This document shows, one piece after another, positions 11,284 through 22,950 of a stretch of DNA of 64,000 nucleotides. The notes beneath the pieces were generated by a model that was not told where the DNA came from, made no database searches, and saw only the letters and a list, made by a program, of their open reading frames with translations. The stretch covers positions 3,720,001-3,784,000 of the forward strand of contig JAPEHQ010000001.1 of assembly GCA_027405735.1 (NCBI GenBank). Reading direction: 5' to 3'. Position numbers and translations under genes: made by a program. How positions within the stretch are numbered: position 1 is the stretch's first letter; every line of letters starts with the position of its first letter. The DNA comes from Mucor racemosus. Lineage: Eukaryota; Mucoromycota; Mucoromycetes; Mucorales; Mucoraceae.

Positions 11284-12632
11284 ATGTCTGCGTAAAGTAG
11301 CATTCTGATATTCATCCATTGACATATATTAATAAACTTGTTGTAGTCCTACAACTTTCCGTAAACTTCAAGCACTTGAAGTTGGTAATGATTTCACAAA
11401 AGTTACAAAGGTTGTCTCTGTCAATTACAAGGATTTGATTCAAAACTTAAAACCCAACAACGTGGTTGTAAAGAACTTTTATGTTGGTATCAATGCCTCT
11501 GATATCAACTTTACCAACGGTAAATATATCCCTGATATCAAGCCGTAAGTTGGGATATGAACTTTTCGTTTAATTTCGTTACTAATTTTCAATGATATAC
11601 CATAGTCCTTTTGACGTTGGATTTGAAGCTCTTGGTGAGATTGTTGCTGTAGGTTCCAGTGTTCCCAAAGATAAAATTGGTTCTCACGTTATCTATACTC
11701 AATATGGTGCTTTCGCTGAATATGTCGAGATTTCTCAAAGAGCTGTTGTTCCCGTTCCTGTAAGATGCGCTTCAAAAGAGTATGCAATATATAGTTTTAA
11801 TTGTATTTTTTTTTTTTTTTTTTTTTTTTTGTAGAACGCCAGACCTGAACTTCTTGGTCTTTTGACCTCTGGTTTAACTGCATCGATCGCTTTAGCTGAA
11901 ACTGGCCGTATGACCAAGGGAGAAACTGTCCTCGTAACTGCAGGTAATATACATTTACAACTAGATCAAGATCAAAATCTAATTATTTTTCATCTATCTA
12001 GCTGCTGGTGGCGCTGGACAAATTGCTGTACAATTGGCCAAATTGGCTGGTAACCACGTTATCGGTACATGCTCCAACGACGATAAAGTTGCTATGCTCA
12101 AGGTAAGTAAATTGGTTTTGGAAATTTTGTTTCAAGGTAACTCAATGCAGAGGTCATAAATTAGGAAATGGGATGTGATAGAGTTATCAATTATAAAAAG
12201 GAAGATTTCAAGGCAGTTATGAAGAAAGAATACCCTCGTGGTGTTGATATTATCTTTGAAAGTGTCGGTGGTAACTTTTTTGACATTTGTCTCAAGAGTC
12301 TTGCTGTTCGTGGTCGTTTAATTGTTATTGGCACAGTCTCTACTTATGCTGATGCTAATGGTATGGCTGGTGATAATGTCAATACATTAAAACTTCTCGG
12401 CACTTCTCGCACAGTTGCTGGTTTCTTCATGCCCGATTACAAGGAATTCTCTGCCTCCCACATGGCCAACATGATCAAATTAGTCAAAGAGGGAAAGCTT
12501 AAAGTCCTCATCGATAACGGTGGTTTAAGTGGTATCGATTCTGTAGCTGCAGGTGTCGCCTATTTGCATTCTGGAAAGAATAAGGGAAAGGTTGTTATAT
12601 CTCTCATTGATGGTAAATCATCAAAGATTTAA
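11284..12632 (+). CDS. Zinc-type MDR oxidoreductase, PTGR3/ZADH2-like quinone or enone reductase
   Basis: NAD(P)H-dependent medium-chain reductase of 345 residues. Exons are 11284-11291, 11347-11544, 11606-11759, 11835-11943, 12002-12102 and 12165-12632. The first exon encodes only M-S and two bases of Ala, and all junctions are in frame. Motifs: a GroES-like catalytic part with [14 protein letters not shown] and [12 protein letters not shown], then the Rossmann dinucleotide-binding signature [15 protein letters not shown]. No zinc-ligand cysteine cluster is visible, as in quinone oxidoreductases. The protein ends SSKI; the final SKI fits the PTS1 peroxisomal consensus, and the mammalian relative PTGR3/ZADH2 is peroxisomal, so the same location is inferred here. 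Intron 3 carries a run of about 24 T just before its acceptor. Stop to the next start is 157 bp, same strand. Confidence 0.9.
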
Positions 12633-12789
12633 ATTTATTGTAAAATAAACAGTCGTAAGAGTCATCGTTCGCGGAGATATCATAACTTTGCATGTCTTTA
12701 TAAACTTGACATCTACCTTGTCGATTCCAGTTTCTTTTTCTTTTTCTTTTTCTTCTTTTTCATTATATCCCCATACAATAACATTAATA

Positions 12790-13446
12790 ATGAAGACTTA
12801 TCAACGTGAATTTATCGAATTTGCTCTTAAAAATGAAGTTTTAAAGTTTGGATCATTCCATCTGAAGTCTGGTCGCACTTCACCTTACTTTTTCAACGCT
12901 GGGTTGTTCAATAGCGGTAAGACTTTGGGTGCTATTGGTACATTCTATGCTGCCGCTCTCGAGGATGCTGATTTCGATTACGATGTTCTTTTCGGTCCCG
13001 CTTATAAGGGTATTCCTCTTGTCTGTGCTACTGCTTTGTCCTTATCTAATGATTACAATAAGGACGCTCCTTTCTCTTTCAACCGTAAGGAAAAGAAGGA
13101 TCATGGTGAAGGTGGTAACATTGTCGGTACTCCTTTGAAGGGTAAGATTGTTGTTGTTGATGATGTTATTACTGCTGGTACTGCTATCAATGAATCTATC
13201 GAAATCATCAAGCAAAACAATGCTCAACTTGCTGGTGTTCTTGTTGCTGTAGATCGTGCTGAAATTGCACCTGATGGTACTGGTAAGAGCGCTATTCAAG
13301 CTGTCGAGGAAAAAAATGATGTTCAAGTTCGTGCTATCATTTCTATGGATCACATTATGGAATTCATGGAAGAAAAGGGTACTTATGAAAACGAGCTTAA
13401 GCTCATGAAGGAATATAAGGCACAATATGGTATTAAGAAGGATTAA
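12790..13446 (+). CDS. URA5: Orotate phosphoribosyltransferase
   Basis: Converts orotate and PRPP to orotidine 5'-phosphate, the fifth step of de novo pyrimidine synthesis, in the cytosol. Single exon of 218 residues, a normal length for fungal OPRT. The N-terminal substrate part has LKSGRTSPYFFNAG, a middle segment reads DVLFGPAYKGIPLV, and the PRPP-binding loop is VVVDDVITAGTAI. The C-terminus ends IKKD. An in-frame ATG at 12688 would add 34 residues translated from a CT-rich leader; the ATG at 12790 is preferred because it starts the family-conserved MKTYQREFIEFAL. Third-position base use (many GGT, GTT and CTC codons) is more biased than in its neighbours, consistent with good expression. 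Confidence 0.97.
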   Translation: MKTYQREFIEFALKNEVLKFGSFHLKSGRTSPYFFNAGLFNSGKTLGAIGTFYAAALEDADFDYDVLFGPAYKGIPLVCATALSLSNDYNKDAPFSFNRKEKKDHGEGGNIVGTPLKGKIVVVDDVITAGTAINESIEIIKQNNAQLAGVLVAVDRAEIAPDGTGKSAIQAVEEKNDVQVRAIISMDHIMEFMEEKGTYENELKLMKEYKAQYGIKKD

Positions 13447-14196
13447 ACTTTCCATTATTGATGTTATTGTTTGTACATGATTAAGAAGAATTAGAAAATA
13501 AAAAATTATAAAAAAGAAGTCTAAAGTTAACATCAATTATTGTGTTGATCCGGTGTTAACTTTATTTTGCATACTCTTTTCAAATGTTTGAGTGAGAACA
13601 TTCAGTTTCGTGGTCCTTATAACAGTCTGTAATTTTGTAAATAAATTGACTTTATAAATTGCACAATATTTCGAATACGAAATGCGCAAAATTTAGTATA
13701 CAAACATCAACAAATAATGTAGAGATTTATTATTGCTAGTAAGCAGCTTTGAATGCTGCTGTTCTTAACTTTTTAACTTGAAAATTGTTTTCTTCACATC
13801 AGACGCAGCTGAAAATGCAAAACTCTGATTTTTTAATAATTGATATCTTTACCACCTTTAATATTTTTTCAGATTATATACAATACACCAAATTAAAGAT
13901 AAAATTTACACAAAAAAATCATATTAATGTTAAATGTTGTATTGTAAGGCTTCTGGTACTCTTAGTGTCTCGAAATGTAAATGCTTCTAAACAATAGGTC
14001 GTTCTAATCAAGCAATCAAATAGGACTGAGCATTTATATGTTCCGTTTTCTAAACATTTCTATATGTGATAGATGTCTAGCTTTTATTTCCATTATTTCG
14101 CTTGATTATAGCTATATTTTGGATGGAGTAATCATGCATTAGATAACAAAAATATCTCTAAAGAAATATGCAAATAACGAGAGCCACTAATATCCA
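13447..14196. other. Intergenic, nothing recognised
   Basis: AT-rich DNA after URA5. The frames 13536-13042 (minus) and 13785-13997 have no family features; the first overlaps URA5 antisense. Confidence 0.4.
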
Positions 14197-14881
14197 TTGA
14201 AATTTGAGTGCATCCAAACCGGCGGGTGTTATAAGTCGACCAATAATATTGTTCAAGCGTCCCCAGATAACTTGACTACGTCATCAAGTTCGATAATTAA
14301 TTACAATATCCATGATGTACAGCGTTACACTCAGCTTTCAACAAGCAGAGAAGGGCGCGTTTTGAATCAACACAAGAAATAACAGCTCAGAGAAGCTGGA
14401 GCTTGGATTTGTTGACGCAACCCTTAATTTGCTATCCATTTTTAAAAATTTCAGTCTATTTGGATCAATATTCATTGATTACGAACATTTTTCCAGTCAT
14501 TTTAGTTTTTTTAAGCAGAGGAAAAAGTGGCTTCACTCCAAAACGTGTGCTCTACTCTTTCAAAAACAGCTGTTAGCGAATGAAATAAAGACATGTTATT
14601 TGTACATCGACTGCGCATTAATTGCAACTTCAAAATTCAATTTCGAATCATTATTTAATTTTATTATAGAACTTTTCAAAGAATATCTGAAACAACCCAT
14701 ACAAAATAGTTTAAGCAAGTACGGGGTTTCACTTCTCTATTTCTACAGCAACTCAGGGAGACTAAACCTTTTACAATTCCATGAATTAACACTAGAAGTA
14801 CCTACTATTGCAACGGGAGCTCATTTGGATCCATATTTGGCGAGAACTGACGAGCTTATTGACCTTAGTAGTTGTAAATAG
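14197..14881 (+). repeat. Dispersed repeat 'S' with a decayed open frame
   Basis: The segment 14451-14710 is clearly homologous to 49305-49555: shared ttcattgatta, ttttaagcagaggaa, caaaacagctgttagc, tgaaat.aa.a.atgtta and aacttcaaaattc blocks. This copy has an open frame of 150 codons (14429-14881, MLSIFKNFSLFGSIFIDYEH); the 49-kb copy is broken by stops. I do not recognise the protein. Either a non-coding repeat that happens to be open, or the remains of a mobile-element gene. Confidence 0.5.
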
Positions 14882-15547
14882 TAGGTATCCAGCTTGTTGT
14901 TCAAACTTATCGAATGCACAGTGGCCCATAGAAGCTGGTATCTGAAATACTTGTAGTATCTATTTATACCTATGTCCATGTAGAGTGACAGCTTACTTGT
15001 ATCAATATATATATACAGTATATTCATATATAGAGATTGTATTTTAATTGTTTTCAAGAGAATTGCACAACAGTAAGCTATAAGTGCATTTTAGCGATAA
15101 CTTTCTCAACACGCGGTAGGTTGTGGAAGTTGCCCTTTGACATCAGTGTATCCAAAATGTGTACCTACTCTCATGTAAAGTCGAAAATTATTAGAATTGA
15201 AACTCACTGAGATAGGATTTTTGTTGCCAATTTTTGATGATTGGTAAAAGTAAGTTTCAGATGCCTTTGGATGGTATTTGAATGTTTTCGCCCAATACTA
15301 AGTCGAAATACGTCAAATCTTCAAAGATATACGTTCCCTCTACTGGCAATTAACATTTGTCAATAAATAATAGAAGAGTTAATATTAGAATATCAATGCA
15401 CTATCCTAGCATAGACTTGTTGTATTTACATATACAATTGTACCTGAAATCGTAGTTTAAATATTACAATAAACTATGCCTTAACGTATTTAGCATATGT
15501 GTCATATAAACACTGTAAATGATTACCTTGATAACTACATTACATAA

Positions 15548-15842
15548 GAGTAATACTGGTGATCTGTAATTTTGGACCAATAACAAAGGTAAATGTTATG
15601 CTTATAGATATTATTCTTGTTATTATAAATTGGTAATTACTGGGTTGGTGAAGGTTGGTGTTCTTATTTGTAAATAAGATATTAATTCATTAGTGAATAA
15701 ATAAAAGCTAAGGGAGTGTAACTAGACAGATATATATAAATCTACAAGGGGTCATGGAATGGTTTCCTTGTAGTATTTATATACGGAATGAGGCAAGGCT
15801 TTGCATTTTACATGAATGAAACTGAAATGCTTGACTCATCAT
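15548..15842 (+). mobile_element. LTR-1 copy, 5' side of the Ty3/gypsy relic
   Basis: Homologous to the 283-bp LTRs at 20886-21168 and 50962-51244. It shares gatctgtaattttggac, aaggttggtgttcttatt, aataaataaaag, gggagtgtaac, a TATA-like block and gaatgaggcaaggcttt. The 5' terminus is altered (agtaatactggtgatctg instead of TGTAATGATCTG), and the 3' end reads ttgactcatca instead of TCATTACA. It lies just upstream of decayed pol on the same strand, so it is probably the 5' LTR. I found no matching 3' LTR downstream of pol. Both ends are approximate. Confidence 0.75.
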
Positions 15843-15939
15843 AATAAGCTACAATACACTCAGACAAGGGAAGAACGGTGAAAAGCGGTTAGTAACAATG
15901 TTTTAAGACCTAAACAAAGTAACGGTACTTGATTCTTAG

Positions 15940-18190
15940 CCACTTCCAAATATTAACAATTTCCTGGAAGCTTTCAAGGGCAGTAACTGCTTGAGCTCAT
16001 TGGATGTATTAAGAAGTTTCCACCAAATTTCCTGTACTGATTCTACAATACCAAAGTTGCGTATTACAACACCCGTAGGTGCTTTTTGTTATACTGTGAT
16101 GCCATTCCCAGTTTGAAATGACAGTAGTACAATCAGTAGAGCCATTTATCTTGCCTTGAAGGGCTTTTGAGTTTTGTAATGCCTATATTGATGACAATCA
16201 AGTCTTTAGCAAGAATTATGGAGAACACTTAAAGCAACTAGAGATGGTATTTGATAGTAAGATTGAAGTAAAAATGAAGCTAAATGCAAGCATGTGTAAT
16301 CTATTCAAAAAGAAACTAGAGTTCCTAGGATTTGAGATATCTACTACTGAAGAAATTGGTCCTATCAAGTCTAAGGTAGATGCAATACAACTAATTGAAT
16401 CTCCAAAGGATAACACTGGTGTGAGGGATTTCATTAACTTGGTGGGATTCTATAGTAGGCATATTCATCAGTTTGCACAGCGATCGTTGGCGTTGACAAA
16501 TCTGCTCAAGAAAAATGCACCATTTATTTGGACTCAAGGACACCAAAGAAAATTTGACTCATTGAAGAAAGCAGTTGCTAATGCTGCAATGTTACGCTAT
16601 CCTGATCCTAATCTCAAATACTCTGTTTATTGCGACGCATTGTGATCATGACATTGCTGCGTTACTCTGCCAATCTAAAGAAGGTAAACACCACGATGAA
16701 CCAGTATACTTTATGAGTAAAACACTGAAGCTTGCAGAAATTAATTATGCAACAATGAAAAAAGAATTAATTACTAGCTGTATTATATGCGTTATTCAAG
16801 TTGCGTAGATATCTATTAGACCAAAAATTTGTAGTATATACTGACAACAGACAACATGACAATTAAGCATCTTTTCAGTAAGAAGGAACCCAATATTAGG
16901 TTACAACGTTGGTGTTTGGCAATACAAGAGTACGACTTAAAATTAAGCATGTAAAAGAGATAAAAAATAAAAACCCTGCCGACGTGATAAGTAGATACCC
17001 ATTGTCAAATGAACAAGATAAAGATGTTGAAGCAATGTTGGAAGAATTGGAGCACTAAATTACGAAGAACCATTGAAAATATTAGCTGCATTCTTATCTG
17101 ATACTCCATATAGTATGTCAATTCAAGAAGAGCGAAATATGATAGCCAAAGCAAAAAAACATACAATAAGCAAAGATGGACACGCATATTGCATGGTAGG
17201 AAATGATCAAAGAATGGTAAAGGTTCCTTTCATTCAAGAGCGCGAATCAATCTTAAAAGAAGTACATGATGGGCACGGTCATGCTGGACAGCACTCAAAA
17301 TGGAGCATTATGTTTAGAAATTATTAGTGGCCAACTGCGTATGAAGAAATAAAAGATTACTTCATCCGTTCATGCCATCCTTGTCAGATCTGTGCGCCTG
17401 TTCCGTACTTAAAATTACTAGTAGATGAGAGAACACGAAATGTATTTATATTGCTCAAGCCGTTTGCTATTAATTTTGTGGGATCCCTGCCAGTTGCTAA
17501 TAGTGGTTGTGTAAGATACATACTAGTGGATATGGAAATGTTTTCCAGGTAGCCTCTTGCGGCACCTTGCAAAAAGGTGGATGCAATTACTGCTGCTACA
17601 TTTCTGTATGAGGAAATATTTATCAAGTTTGGACTGTTAACTACCGTATTGACAGACGATGGAAACCATTTTGCTAATCAAGTATTAGAAGAATATGTTG
17701 AAATCGTGAACGTCAAGCATAAGCTCTCCACACCTTATCATTGTCAGACATCTGGAATGGTACAGAAATATAAGGGGACATACACTCATTAACGGAATAA
17801 GGAAGCTGGCTATTCTACATCCAAAAGATCGAGGCAATTATGTCAATACCTTGTTGTATGCTTATCGTATTCGTGCTCACGAATCTATTGGAATACATCC
17901 ATGTGGACTAGTGTTTGGTATACAACCAAATGCACACTATTAATGATCCGTTTTACCTGGTTGGAAGGAAAATGGGATTTGAAAGATCGATGGCAATGAC
18001 AGACATGAGAAATAAAGTAATAATGGAAGAGAAGCGCAAGCACTACGGCCGACGTGTGCTGCACAAGATGATTTCATTGTGTCCACTGAAGATGGTTAAA
18101 AAGATGACAATATGCACATGGGCACCACAAAAAAAACTGCACACGAGCACAACGCTAACCCTGTATGTACAGAATTATAAATTCTGTCCG
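15940..18190 (+). pseudogene. Ty3/gypsy retrotransposon pol relic (RT, RNase H, integrase)
   Basis: Reading across several frames shows pol in normal order. Reverse transcriptase: TTPVGAFCYTVMPF, the catalytic YIDD at about 16190, KKKLEFLGFEIS. RNase H/thumb: FINLVGFYSRHI, YPDPNLKYSVYCDA, VVYTDN. Integrase: a degenerate HHCC zinc region (H-X-GHAGQHSKW and C-X2-C near 17370-17390), then a core with FGLLTTVLTDDGNHFANQV and LSTPYHCQTSGMVQKY. Stops and frameshifts occur throughout (for example at 16116, 16644, 16806 and 17325), and no intact polyprotein remains. RT, RNase H, integrase order and the preceding LTR-1 identify the Ty3/gypsy superfamily. No gag was recognised. Confidence 0.92.
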
Positions 18191-18350
18191 TGTGCATAAC
18201 ACTAATTCCATGTGTGCATAATAGTAGAAGAATTGCCCATAAGCATATCATTATCCCTATTTGTGCATAATAATAAAATTTTACCATGAGCATAATGAGC
18301 TGATTGTATGGGCACAAATTGGTATTTGTATGAGCATCGTGCCATTCTTA
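18110..18350. repeat. Cluster of degenerate TGNGCATAA-type motifs
   Basis: The core gtgcataa, or a close variant or its reverse complement, recurs irregularly at about 18190, 18213, 18236 (inverted cccataagcat), 18261, 18290 and 18325. Spacing is 20-35 bp and not strictly periodic. A similar vocabulary (tctgtgccgatcattatgcccatggg) is present near 54225-54260. It lies just after the pol relic and could be decayed terminal or subtelomere-like repeat DNA. Confidence 0.4.
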
Positions 18351-19512
18351 AAATTCCATTGAATTTTTTACTGGAATGGGTTTTAAACTACCTTTGCTTT
18401 TATTAAATACAGAATGTAGACAATATAATTCAATAATACGCTGTTGATGCTGATGTAGAGCAATACATGCAAGAACCAATATATTTACGATTATCATCAT
18501 TTTTAAATATGATTAATAGCTATAATGTTTACAGCAACAATAGTTTTTTACTCGAGCATAAACTTAAATAATAACACTTACTGCTTAAATTTATATGCAA
18601 GCCAAATATAAGTTTATATACACAGTATTACTTTATCATAATACATAAAATTTAAACTAATTAACCTTCTTTAAACTTACTATTTTAGTTTACGATTGTC
18701 AGCGGTAAAAAGATTTGTTTTCAAGTATTCAGTAACAACGATCAAAACTATGGTTATTAGGCAAGACATTAGATTATTCTTTTTTTTTTTTGTTTCTATA
18801 TCATTTGAAATTTTATCACTTTTCTGGAACATTTCGTGGGTTTGTAGCCAGTTCTAGCTTTTTATTGAGTAGATATAAATATCATTGTCTTCGATTTGAT
18901 CTAGAAGTAATAAAGAAATACGTCCTACAGTAGTAAATAATGATATTGGATCTTAAAATGCGGTTAAATGAAAGTCTCATCAGTCTCTAATATAGACTGC
19001 TACCTATATTAAAAACATTAGTGTTTTATTCTAACATATATCTGATATGCTAGAATAATTAAAAATGATAAAACAAAGTAAAGTCTTGATAAATGTCAGC
19101 TTTCCAACTGTGGGTCAAACTAAAGGATCAAAACTAAACTAATCCTTATTCTTTTATTCATGAGATGTGGTTTATATACTAATGACAGACTAGTAGATAA
19201 GGACTGCTTGAAGTGACAGTATAAATTAATAATGAGATTCATGGAGTGTAACCAAAGGTAGTGTGTATAGATAGTAGAAGGTGATAATTATACAACAATT
19301 AGTCCCTTATGTTATAATGCGTATTCAGAGACAAGAAAAAAATACCAGCTTGATAGTCTGATATGCCTTATCAAACGGTGAATATATCCTTGGAATATGA
19401 AAACAAAAAGAGAGAAACAATGCACGTAGAAAAGGATTTTTAAGGCTTCTTTACATTATTTAACGTAATTAAAATCCTGCTAAATTGCACATTTCAGACA
19501 ATGTAAATGCAG
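18351..19512. other. AT-rich region between the pol relic and repeat block A
   Basis: No gene, tRNA or LTR was recognised. The expected 3' LTR of the gypsy relic is not visible here. Confidence 0.4.
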
Positions 19513-20418
19513 CATTACAGCGCATCAACCCATAAATTAAGCAAAATAGGCAATATCTGTTATCGTAGATACAAGCATTTTCTACCGGAAAAACCGGCTG
19601 TCAGATCATACATTCATTAAAAAATTGCAAAAGCGAGCCCGTAGAGCAACGCCGTAATTGAGCATAGCAAGATTGAACGGCTAAGTCTCTTATACTATGG
19701 TATATATCTAAGTTTTAAATAAAAAAAGCGCTTTTTTTAAACTTTTCTTATATTTAACCACGTACAGTCTGAAAATTCAGTTTTTGTAGCGGACATTTTC
19801 GGGGACTCATTTTATCCTTACCAACACTCATGATTTTGATCAAAAAATAGAAAAATCAAATTTTGATACCAAAATCAACGTTTAAATATACTACATTGTG
19901 AGAGAAAATTGTAGCCATGACTAATACACATTTTATAAAAGCTTAATATTAAATGTTAAGTAATGAAACTTAGCATTTTTGGCCCAAAAACGGTTTTTTG
20001 ATTAAAAGATTTTCGTGTAATATTTTACAATAAAAAGGTTTGTTATTTTTTATTGAGCAAATAGAGCGCTAAATACTGCATATGTGTATATTTTTTGTTT
20101 TTATAATTGGTAGTATAATTAACTCTAGATTTGCAAAACCAGAAAAAAAAATTAAAAAATGTCAAAATTGATGATCTGGACAATAATAATTTTTAAAATT
20201 AATATTCCGCTTGTAAGCCTTGTAAGTCTTAAAAATAAGAGCTTTTATAATACCTGAGAACTTTTTCAAGGATTTACGATGCTGTACCCACTTGATTCAA
20301 GCTTATTACTGCAAATTTTTGTACATGTTAATATTGTGTGGTAGTTTATTTGATGATAATATAATCTTACTTGATAATTATTGCACTAGAGATGATTTAC
20401 ATTAAGTTTCAGTCTTAC
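19513..20418 (-). repeat. Repeat R, copy A1 (block A)
   Basis: About 0.9-kb unit present five times in the window. Diagnostic blocks are caaaagcgagcccgtag near 19630, gtagcggacattttcgggga near 19787, gattttgatcaaaaaatag near 19832 and ttgatgatctggacaataa near 20167. It starts near gcaatatctgtta and ends at gtaagactgaaacttaa (reading minus), which is the donor side of the adjoining dynein pseudo-exon. Across the core, 19630-20230, it differs from copy A2 at only a few positions. It has no long open frame. Orientation is given relative to the dynein exon. Confidence 0.9.
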
Positions 20419-20880
20419 CTCTCCAATATCATAAACATAAACATGACCATAACTGGAACATATTGCCGCCCTTTTGTCGGTTTTCGAGAATATTAAACAG
20501 CCAATTCCATTTCTAACTCATATTGAAATGTAATTCTTATAAATAGTCTTTTAAACCAAGAACTAGAAGCTCTTGGTTCTTTCTTTTACCATTAGTTTTT
20601 CTGGTAATAAAGCCTGCGTTCTCCATGATAAATATTACTCGTCTTTATTATTATTTCTATAAATAAGGTTGTATGTATCCATAAACTCTCATTTTTCACC
20701 CTCTTTTTTTCCAAGCCAATTTATTCAATGCTTTACTAGAACCAACTTAAGTACTTACAAATGGCTCCTCGATATTTGCATTCAAATTCCATAAATTAAA
20801 TTAAGTGGTTCCATCTACAGTAGTATCAAACGCATCATCAGCCCGCCTTATAATAAATGTCAATCTAAAATCAAAAACAT
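20419..20880 (-). pseudogene. Dynein intermediate chain WD40 exon fragment (block A), split by LTR-2
   Basis: Minus-strand reading, exclusive of 20691-20475: TTVDGTT, stop, FNLWNLNANIEEPFVST, stop, VGSSKALNKLAW, then after the interruption AAICSSYGHVYVYDIGE followed by a GTAAG donor. These pieces match the C-terminal WD repeats of cytoplasmic dynein intermediate chain (compare the copy at 27881-28155). In-frame stops and the insertion make it non-functional. The upstream limit of homology is uncertain. Confidence 0.8.
20475..20691 (-). mobile_element. LTR-2-type solo LTR inserted in the dynein pseudo-exon (block A)
   Basis: In minus orientation the insert starts TGAGAGTTTATGGATAC and ends GAAAACCGACA (TG...CA). 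It interrupts the dynein sequence between the KKEG and AAICSS codons. It shares TGAGAGTT-ATG, GGAGAACGCAGG and an aaaag-tatttata box with the LTR at 51946-52180. Flanks are A/T homopolymers, so the target-site duplication is ambiguous. The same insert at the same place occurs in block B (50537-50768). Confidence 0.72.
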
Positions 20881-20885
20881 CCCAT

Positions 20886-21168
20886 TGTAATGATCTGTAA
20901 TTTTGGACTAACAACAAATGTGGATAATATGTTGTTTATCGATACTGTATTATTCTTGTAATTATAAATTGGTGATCACTGGATTGATGAAGGTTGGTGT
21001 TCTTATTTGTAAATTAGATATTTATGTGCATAAATAAAAGTAAAGGGAGTGTAACAAGATAGATAAATTTACAAGGGATCATATAATGATCTCATTGTAG
21101 TATACAGTATATATAAAGAATGAGGCAAGGTTTTGCATAAATGAAACTGAAATGTTTGACTCATTACA
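20886..21168 (+). mobile_element. LTR-1 solo LTR inside block A
   Basis: Exact inverted termini TGTAATGA...TCATTACA, 283 bp. It has a TATA-like tatatataaag and an aataaataaaag polyadenylation-type block. The flanks, cccat on the left and ctcgt on the right, are compatible with a decayed 5-bp duplication; the block B copy has ctcat and cccat at the same places. No internal retroelement sequence adjoins it. Confidence 0.88.
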
Positions 21169-22041
21169 CTCGTTATCATTGTTATAAGCTATGAAAAGCT
21201 TGATTTTTAATAATACAGCAATTAAATAAAAAACAGGATGACACTAATAGCATATGGTGAGTATTTAACATCTAAGTAAGTTTGATGAAGTGTGCTTTTA
21301 AACCTTTTTAAAAATCCTGAGGCAAACGCAACACCTTGGTCCTGTAATTTCTATCCATCAAAATTTTGCGACTTTTGACTACATAATAATGAATGCACCT
21401 TTTATCAACCTTGACCTCGATGTGCACGGGGTATCAGTTTTTTACCAGTTGCATTTTCCCTTATTCATTAATATTCAGTCATGTTAAACGATGATTTGTA
21501 GCATTGCCAAAAAAGAAGAATGAATGCTTCAAGAGTTTTCTGCATATCAAATTATGTAATTTAGTAGCAATGATTGCAATTAACTATGCTTTTTGAGCCT
21601 ATTGATGTTAATTAGAATAATTATTAGTACTTTTATTCAAAAGTAAGATTTGCTTTATACATTCACATTCGCCCATTCATTGAATGATGACGTTGAATTT
21701 ATTATCCGTTATATCAATCAACCAAATTCATCTTGATCCGATACATTTGACAATGAAATGCCAAAATTACACTTGAGCCACCAGGTATCGCCACAAAAAC
21801 ATTGCGTACAGATTGAGAAAGCATCACAATTTGGATCATTTTTTGTGTTCATAGATGTGAGTTCTCTCACACATTCATAGATCTCTTCATAAACCATATC
21901 TATATCCGTTCAATCTAACTGAAATACATTAAACGCCAACATCGTACTTGATGCTAAATGCTAAATAAACTTAATTACAAAAAAAAGTGGTTGGAAGTGT
22001 AATTATAACTCTTCTAAGCTCATTCAAGATATAAAGTAAAT
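21169..22041. repeat. Block A internal segment, homologous to 51245-52329
   Basis: Sequence between LTR-1 and R copy A2, about 90-95% like the block B counterpart by eye (shared ggatgacactaatagcatatgg, caccttggtcctgtaatttc, ccaccaggtat). No protein was recognised. On the minus strand, one frame of about 35 codons around 21835-21730 reads SVRNVFVAIPGGSSVILAF and is still open in block B; I cannot name it. Confidence 0.6.
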
Positions 22042-22950
22042 TACAGCGTGTGAACCATAAAGTAAACGAAATAGGCAATATCTGTTACTATAGATTATAG
22101 GAACATATATTTTTCTACCAGAAAAACCGTCTGATATATCATACATTTATTAAAAAACTGCAAAAGCGAGCCCGTATAGCAACGCCGTAATTGAGCATAG
22201 CAAGATTGAACGGCTAAGTCTCTTATACTATGGTATATATCTAAGTTTTAAATAAAAAAAGCGCTTTTTTTAAACTTTTCTTATATTTAACCACGTACAG
22301 TCTGAAAATTCAGTTTTTGTAGCAGACATTTTCGGGGACTCATTTTATCCTTACCAACACTCATGATTTTGATCAAAAAATAGAAAAATCAAATTTTGAT
22401 ACCAAAATCAACGTTTAAATATACTACATTGTGAGAGAAAATTGTAGCCATGACTAATACACATTTTATAAAAGCTTAATATTAAATGTTAAGTAATGAA
22501 ACTTAGCATTTTTGGCCCAAAAACGGTTTTTTGATTAAAAGATTTTCGTGTAATATTTTACAATAAAAAGGTTTGTTATTTTTTATTGAGCAAATAGAGC
22601 GCTAAATACTGCATATGTGTATATTTTTTGTTTTTATAATTGGTAGTATAATTAACTCTAGATTTGCAAAACCAGAAAAAAAATTAAAAAATGTCAAAAT
22701 TGATGATCTGGACAATAATAATTTTTAAAATTAATATTCCGCTTGTAAGCCTTGTAAGTCTTAAAAATAAGAGCTTTTATAATACCTGAGAACTTTTTCA
22801 AGAATTAATGATGCTGTATCCACTTGATTCAAGCTTGTTACTGTAAATATTTATACATGTTAATATTGTATGGTAGTTTATTTGATGATAATCTAGTTTT
22901 ACTTGATAATTAATGCACTAGAGATGATTTACATTAAGTTTCAGTCTTAC
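22042..22950 (-). repeat. Repeat R, copy A2 (block A)
   Basis: Same unit as A1. The core 22150-22750 is almost identical to A1 (differences seen: gtatagc for gtagagc, gcagaca for gcggaca, one A in an A-run), whereas the outer 100-150 bp on each side are clearly more diverged. It ends at a GTAAG donor (reverse complement at 22946-22950). Confidence 0.9.

Noticed and set aside
18096..18317. Minus-strand ORF of 73 residues over the GCATAA cluster
   Set aside because: Overlaps repeated AT-rich motifs, with no domain or splice context.
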